64,000 nucleotides of DNA from Palsa-504 sp963744575 (GTDB taxonomy: Bacteria > Actinomycetota > Actinomycetes > Streptosporangiales > Streptosporangiaceae), in contig CAVUUF010000016.1 of NCBI GenBank assembly GCA_963744575.1, positions 372,001-436,000 of the forward strand, read 5' to 3'. Every line of letters begins with the position of its first letter. Position 1 is the stretch's first letter. Shown piece by piece: positions 60,440 to 64,000 of this stretch. Made by a program: the position numbers and the translations under genes. The notes beneath the pieces were generated by a model, which was not told where the DNA came from, made no database searches, and saw only the letters and a program-made list of their open reading frames with translations.

Positions 60440-60545
60440 CGGAGCTCGGTCCCTGTTCAGGCCGCATCGCGCCGGACAACCTGTGGCTAAGCGCCCGGAG
60501 TCTTTGGGCAATCCGCCAGATCATGTACCTGAGGAAGGCAGCACA

Positions 60546-61844
60546 GTGGAGACGATCAGCCAGCAAGCGGCCAGGTTGCAAAGCGAATGGGAGACCAGCC
60601 CGCGGTGGCAGCACAGCAAGCGGACCTACTCGGCCCGGGACGTGGTACGCCTGCGCGGATCGGTGACGGAGGAGTACACGCTGGCGCGGCGCGGCGCGGA
60701 GCGGCTGCGGAAGCTGCTCGCCGAGGAAGACGCGGTGGCGGCGCTCGGCGCGCTGACCGGTAACCAGGCGGTCCAGCAGGTCAAGGCCGGCCTGCAGGCC
60801 ATCTACCTGTCCGGCTGGCAGGTAGCGGCGGATGCCAACCTGGCCGGGCAGACGTACCCGGACCAGAGCCTGTACCCGGTCAACTCGGTGCCCCAGGTGG
60901 TCCGCCGGATCAACAACGCCCTGCTGCGCGCCGACCAGATCGCCTGGTCGGAGTCGGAGGACGGCGACACGCACGACTCGCCCTACTGGCTGGCCCCGAT
61001 CGTCGCCGACGCCGAAGCCGGCTTCGGCGGCGTGCTGAGCGCCTTCGAGCTGATGAAGGCCATGATCGCGGCCGGCGCCGCGGGCGTGCACTGGGAAGAC
61101 CAGCTGGCCTCCGAGAAGAAGTGCGGCCACCTGGGCGGCAAGGTCCTCATCCCGGCCGGCCAGCACATCAAGACGCTGAACGCGGCCCGGCTGGCCGCCG
61201 ACGTGTGCGACGTGCCCACGCTGATCATCGCCCGCACCGACGCGCAGGCGGCCACGCTGCTCACTTCCGACGTCGACCAGCGCGACCAGCCGTTCGTCAC
61301 CGGAGAGCGGACCGCCGAGGGGTTCTACCGGGTGCGGAACGGCATCGAGCCGTGCATCGCCCGCGGGCTCGCCTACGCGCCCTACTCCGACCTGCTCTGG
61401 ATGGAGACGTCCAAGCCCGACCTCGACGTGGCCCGCGAGTTCGCCGAGGGCATCAAGAACGTCTACCCGGACCAGATGCTCGCCTTCAACTGCTCGCCGT
61501 CGTTCAACTGGCGCGCGCACCTGGACGAGGCCACCATCGCCAAGTTCAGCAAGGAACTGGCCGCGATGGGCTACCGGTTCCAGTTCATCACGCTGGCTGG
61601 CTTCCACGCCCTCAACCACTCGATGTTCGACCTGGCCAAGGGCTTCGCCGCGGAGGGCATGCCCGCCTACGTCCGGCTCCAGCAAGCCGAGTTCGCCGCG
61701 GAGCAGGACGGCTACACCGCTACCCGCCACCAGCGCGAAGTCGGCACCGGTTACTTCGACCGGGTGACCTCGGCGATCTCGCCCCACGCCGAGACCGTCG
61801 CGCTGTCCGGCTCCACCGAGGCCGAGCAGTTCCACGCCGCCTGA
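60546..61844 (+). CDS. aceA: Isocitrate lyase
   Basis: 432 residues from GTG at 60546, behind GAGGAAGG. The catalytic cysteine motif is SEKKCGHLGGKVL, with the substrate and Mg regions IIARTDAQAATLL, FNCSPSFNWRAH and GVHWEDQLAS. It splits isocitrate to glyoxylate and succinate, the first step of the glyoxylate shunt needed on acetate, fatty acids and acetyl-CoA from phenylacetate. Malate synthase is not in the window. Confidence 0.96.
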   Translation: METISQQAARLQSEWETSPRWQHSKRTYSARDVVRLRGSVTEEYTLARRGAERLRKLLAEEDAVAALGALTGNQAVQQVKAGLQAIYLSGWQVAADANLAGQTYPDQSLYPVNSVPQVVRRINNALLRADQIAWSESEDGDTHDSPYWLAPIVADAEAGFGGVLSAFELMKAMIAAGAAGVHWEDQLASEKKCGHLGGKVLIPAGQHIKTLNAARLAADVCDVPTLIIARTDAQAATLLTSDVDQRDQPFVTGERTAEGFYRVRNGIEPCIARGLAYAPYSDLLWMETSKPDLDVAREFAEGIKNVYPDQMLAFNCSPSFNWRAHLDEATIAKFSKELAAMGYRFQFITLAGFHALNHSMFDLAKGFAAEGMPAYVRLQQAEFAAEQDGYTATRHQREVGTGYFDRVTSAISPHAETVALSGSTEAEQFHAA

Positions 61845-61933
61845 CCCGCGCAGCCCGGCCCGCGGCCGGCCGGTATTCTCATTAGTCCTGTTGACCTCAC
61901 TTGCCCCGCCCTAGGTCGCCGCGGGCCGTCGGA

Positions 61934-62560
61934 TCAGCCGTATTCGGCGGGACCCCAGGGCGCCTGCGAAGGGCTGGAGGCGCCCGGCTTGTCCGGGTCC
62001 GCCTGCGACTGCGGCTGCGGCTGGGTCCAGCCAGACATCAGGCTGTTGTCGGCGGGCATGGTCTGGGTGTCCTGCAGGTCGGGGAAGGTGGCGGCGGTGC
62101 CCGGGTAGGGCTCGGGCCCGGTCACCACGCGCCTGCTCCGCCACCGCGACGGGACGAACAGCGGGATGATCATGATCACGCCGATCAGGGCCAGCACCCC
62201 GTCGAAGAGCATGGCCGCGAAGCCGATCCCGTAGGCATGCGTCTTCAGCGGGATGTACCGAACCGCGCGCCGGACGCTGAACAGGTACAGGCCGGTCCAG
62301 GCGAGCAGCACCAGCCCGGGCAGCCCGGCCGCGAGCGGGGAGATCCGCGGTACCACGATCAGCAGCCCGGCGACCAGGCCCACCCCGAGCAGCGCGGCGA
62401 ACCCCTCGAGCACGGCGTGGTTGTGCAGCAGGGAGCCGCCGGCGGGCAGCCTGCCGAAGGCCGGCCCGATGAGCAGCAGCTTCAGGTATCCCCAGGAAGC
62501 CGCGAAGAACACGGCCGCGGCCAAGACGATCGCCAGGACGACACCCAGTAGATGGCGCAT
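61934..62560 (-). CDS. Hypothetical four-helix membrane protein
   Basis: 208 residues from ATG at 62560 behind GAGGAA. Four hydrophobic segments (LLGVVLAIVLAAAVFFAASWG; AVLEGFAALLGVGLVAGLLIVV; LAAGLPGLVLLAWTGLYLF; GIGFAAMLFDGVLALIGVIMIIPLFV), then a disordered C-tail rich in Gln, Pro and Ser. No known domain recognised. The gene lies between aceA (convergent) and a glycosyltransferase upstream on the same strand. Confidence 0.78.
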   Translation of the reverse strand: MRHLLGVVLAIVLAAAVFFAASWGYLKLLLIGPAFGRLPAGGSLLHNHAVLEGFAALLGVGLVAGLLIVVPRISPLAAGLPGLVLLAWTGLYLFSVRRAVRYIPLKTHAYGIGFAAMLFDGVLALIGVIMIIPLFVPSRWRSRRVVTGPEPYPGTAATFPDLQDTQTMPADNSLMSGWTQPQPQSQADPDKPGASSPSQAPWGPAEYG

Positions 62561-62591
62561 TTCCTCAGCCCCTTTCTGCTCAGACCGAAGC

Positions 62592-63680
62592 TTACGGCGG
62601 GGCACGTCGCACACGCAGCCGTACGCGCAGGCGGTTCACCGGATCAAGCAGAGCGTAGGCCCAGTAGGCGTCGCGCGCGGCCAGCCGGAACTTCACGCCG
62701 CGCGGTCCGGGCGGGAAACGGAACCCATCGGGACGCCAGCGCCGGAAATCCGCCGACATCCGGTGGAAGAATTCCCGGCGCCTGCGCCGCGGCACCAGCG
62801 GAAGCAGCGTGGTGTAGTGCCAGATGGCCCGTTCGAATACGGCCGCGTAAACTCCGGGCGGCACCGGGGCACGCAGTTCCGCCCGTTCGGACAAATAATC
62901 AAAGACGAGCTGGTACGAGCCGAAGATATTGAAATTGGCCGCGCTGACGGCGGCCAGGTACGAGCCGCGGCGCCCCCGGCGGTAGCGGTAGCATACGCGG
63001 TCGAGCACGCCGATGGTATCCGCCGTCAGCAGGGCCATCGTGGTCACCGGCACGTCCTCGTGCGGGGCGGGGCCCGCGGCGGCGAACGAGACGCCCAGGC
63101 CGGCCAGGAAGTCACGGCGGAACACCTTGCTCCACGCCGTCATGGTCAGCTGGATCAGCTCGGGATGGTCCGCCAGCGGGCCAGGCCCGGCGCCCTCCGG
63201 GCCGCGCAGGTACCTCGCGCCGCCGCTCGGGCGGGTCGTCCCGTCCGGGTACAGGTTCTCGAAGTCGATGATCAGCACGTCGGGCCGCAGCCGCGTCAGC
63301 GCCCCGGCCGCCGCGCCCAGCGCGCCCTCGGCCAGTTCGTCGTCGCCGTCGACGAACCAGACGTACTCCCCCGTGGCCTCCTTCGCGCCCAGGTCGCGAG
63401 CGGGTCCGGGCCCCACCGCTCGGCCGCCTCCGGGGGGGACGACCCCCCCGAGCCCCCCCGGAACCTGAGTGCTCAGCACCCGCAGCCGGGGGTCGTCCCG
63501 GGCGGCGAGGATCGCGCCGCAACGATCGGGGGACGCGTCGTTGACCGCGATCACCTCGAGCGGGGCCGCGGGCCCGCCGCCGCGGGCGGCCAGGCTAGCA
63601 GGGCCGAGCACCGAGTCCAGGCACCGGTCCAGGTAGTCCTCCACTCCGCGCACCGGGATGACCACGCTGATCAACGGCAT
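62592..63680 (-). CDS. GT2-family glycosyltransferase with homopolymer-rich insert
   Basis: 362 residues from ATG at 63680; the longer frame upstream is not protein-like and crosses the MMPL gene. GT-A fold: MPLISVVIPVRGVEDYLDRCLDSVL, VIAVNDASPDRCG, and YVWFVDGDDELAEGAL (DxD). The normal NGGLGPARNLG segment is interrupted: GGLGGVVPPGGGRAVGPGPARDLG, an insert of about 12 residues encoded by G7, C7 and C7 tracts at 63432-63459. Later HEDVPVTTMALL resembles WcaA-like capsular or teichoic-acid glycosyltransferases. C-terminal RVRLRVRRAPP tail. Confidence 0.85.
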   Translation of the reverse strand: MPLISVVIPVRGVEDYLDRCLDSVLGPASLAARGGGPAAPLEVIAVNDASPDRCGAILAARDDPRLRVLSTQVPGGLGGVVPPGGGRAVGPGPARDLGAKEATGEYVWFVDGDDELAEGALGAAAGALTRLRPDVLIIDFENLYPDGTTRPSGGARYLRGPEGAGPGPLADHPELIQLTMTAWSKVFRRDFLAGLGVSFAAAGPAPHEDVPVTTMALLTADTIGVLDRVCYRYRRGRRGSYLAAVSAANFNIFGSYQLVFDYLSERAELRAPVPPGVYAAVFERAIWHYTTLLPLVPRRRRREFFHRMSADFRRWRPDGFRFPPGPRGVKFRLAARDAYWAYALLDPVNRLRVRLRVRRAPP

Positions 63681-63773
63681 GGTTCCGAACAATATCCCCT
63701 GTTTCACCATCCGGCTCCCAGGCAGTCCGGCCGGTTTGACCTCGATACCGGGGCTTGTCAGTAGGCTGACCGC

Positions 63774-64000
63774 GTGCGCATCCACGCCATCTTCGGGGGA
63801 ATCGGCGCGTTCGCCGTCAAGTTCCGCTGGGTCGTCATCGCGGTCTGGCTGATCGCCGCGTTCGCCGTACCAAAATTCCTGCCCTCGCTGGCCAGCGTCA
63901 CCCAGGGCAATAACAGCGCGTTCCTGCCCGCGAGCGCGCCGAGCGAGCAGGCCTCGCAGCTCGCGGCGCCGTTCGGAGCCACCCAACCTGGTCCCGGTGC
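63774..64000 (+). CDS. MMPL/RND-family transporter, N-terminal part only
   Basis: From GTG at 63774 the frame is open to the window end: RIHAIFGGIGAFAVKFRWVV, IAVWLIAAFAVPKFLPSLASVTQ, GNNSAFLPASAPSEQASQLA. This is the typical first transmembrane helix and the start of the first extracytoplasmic loop (the NSAFLP motif) of MMPL transporters, which export lipids or siderophores. TAGGCT at 63762 is a possible -10, implying a near-leaderless transcript. Confidence 0.85.
   Translation, partial: MRIHAIFGGIGAFAVKFRWVVIAVWLIAAFAVPKFLPSLASVTQGNNSAFLPASAPSEQASQLAAPFGATQPGPG

Overview
The window is GC-rich, densely coded bacterial DNA and reads as an actinobacterial (Actinomycetota) chromosome. Evidence for this is the garA/ftsR/bifunctional-nuclease/merR/gcvP block known from mycobacteria and streptomycetes, the actinobacterial glgC-glgM pair, a mycothiol-type DinB protein, frequent GTG/TTG starts and several apparently leaderless genes. 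A Streptosporangiales-like genus is my best guess, held with low confidence. No rRNA, tRNA or CRISPR array was seen.

Layout. 1-3.4 kb: partial CocE/NonD hydrolase and a frameshifted membrane protein. 3.9-7.1 kb: DUF488 protein, then a three-gene flavin electron-transfer set (ferric-reductase-like protein, FMN-binding protein, ApbE). 7.3-9.1 kb: small HTH protein with a Clp-N-domain partner behind a double palindrome promoter, and a cupin. 9.2-18.5 kb: gcvP with a glycine riboswitch, a MerR regulator, an FtsR plus bifunctional-nuclease fusion, GarA, a GDP-mannose-pyrophosphorylase/mutase-like protein and a PgsA-type enzyme, facing prfC across 21 bp. 20-29.4 kb: a DUF429 remnant, then the phenylacetate island: TetR regulator and paaI diverging from paaA-B-C-D-E-K, interrupted exactly at the paaB stop codon by a solo-TnpB element. 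29.4-38.3 kb: PRC-barrel-like protein, DUF885 protein, DinB-type protein, MBL hydrolase, GT87 mannosyltransferase, CcdA, a catalytically degenerate class-I amidotransferase and a CPA2 antiporter. 38.4-41.6 kb: thyX and a fused trpEG behind a trp leader peptide/attenuator. 41.7-50.3 kb: XdhC, threonine dehydratase-like enzyme, frameshifted DUF4032 protein, haloalkane dehalogenase, deleted MOSC/ferredoxin gene, glgM-glgC and an AI-2E-type permease. 50.3-55.6 kb: a palindrome-controlled pair (ornithine-cyclodeaminase-family enzyme plus a histidine-ammonia-lyase-fold protein lacking the MIO triad), PAP2 phosphatase and NCS1 permease. 55.9-64 kb: STAND NTPase with TPRs, RamB-like regulator divergent from aceA, a GT2 glycosyltransferase with three 7-nt homopolymers and the start of an MMPL transporter.

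Most genes are metabolic housekeeping or catabolism: phenylacetyl-CoA epoxidation feeds acetyl-CoA to the glyoxylate shunt (aceA), and glycine cleavage, tryptophan and glycogen synthesis each have recognisable control elements. The strongest unusual signals are the MIO-less lyase with its reductase partner, the precisely reconstructable TnpB insertion, the FtsR-nuclease fusion, the amidotransferase that has lost both Cys and His, and several frameshifted or internally deleted genes. The last group could be real decay or assembly error.
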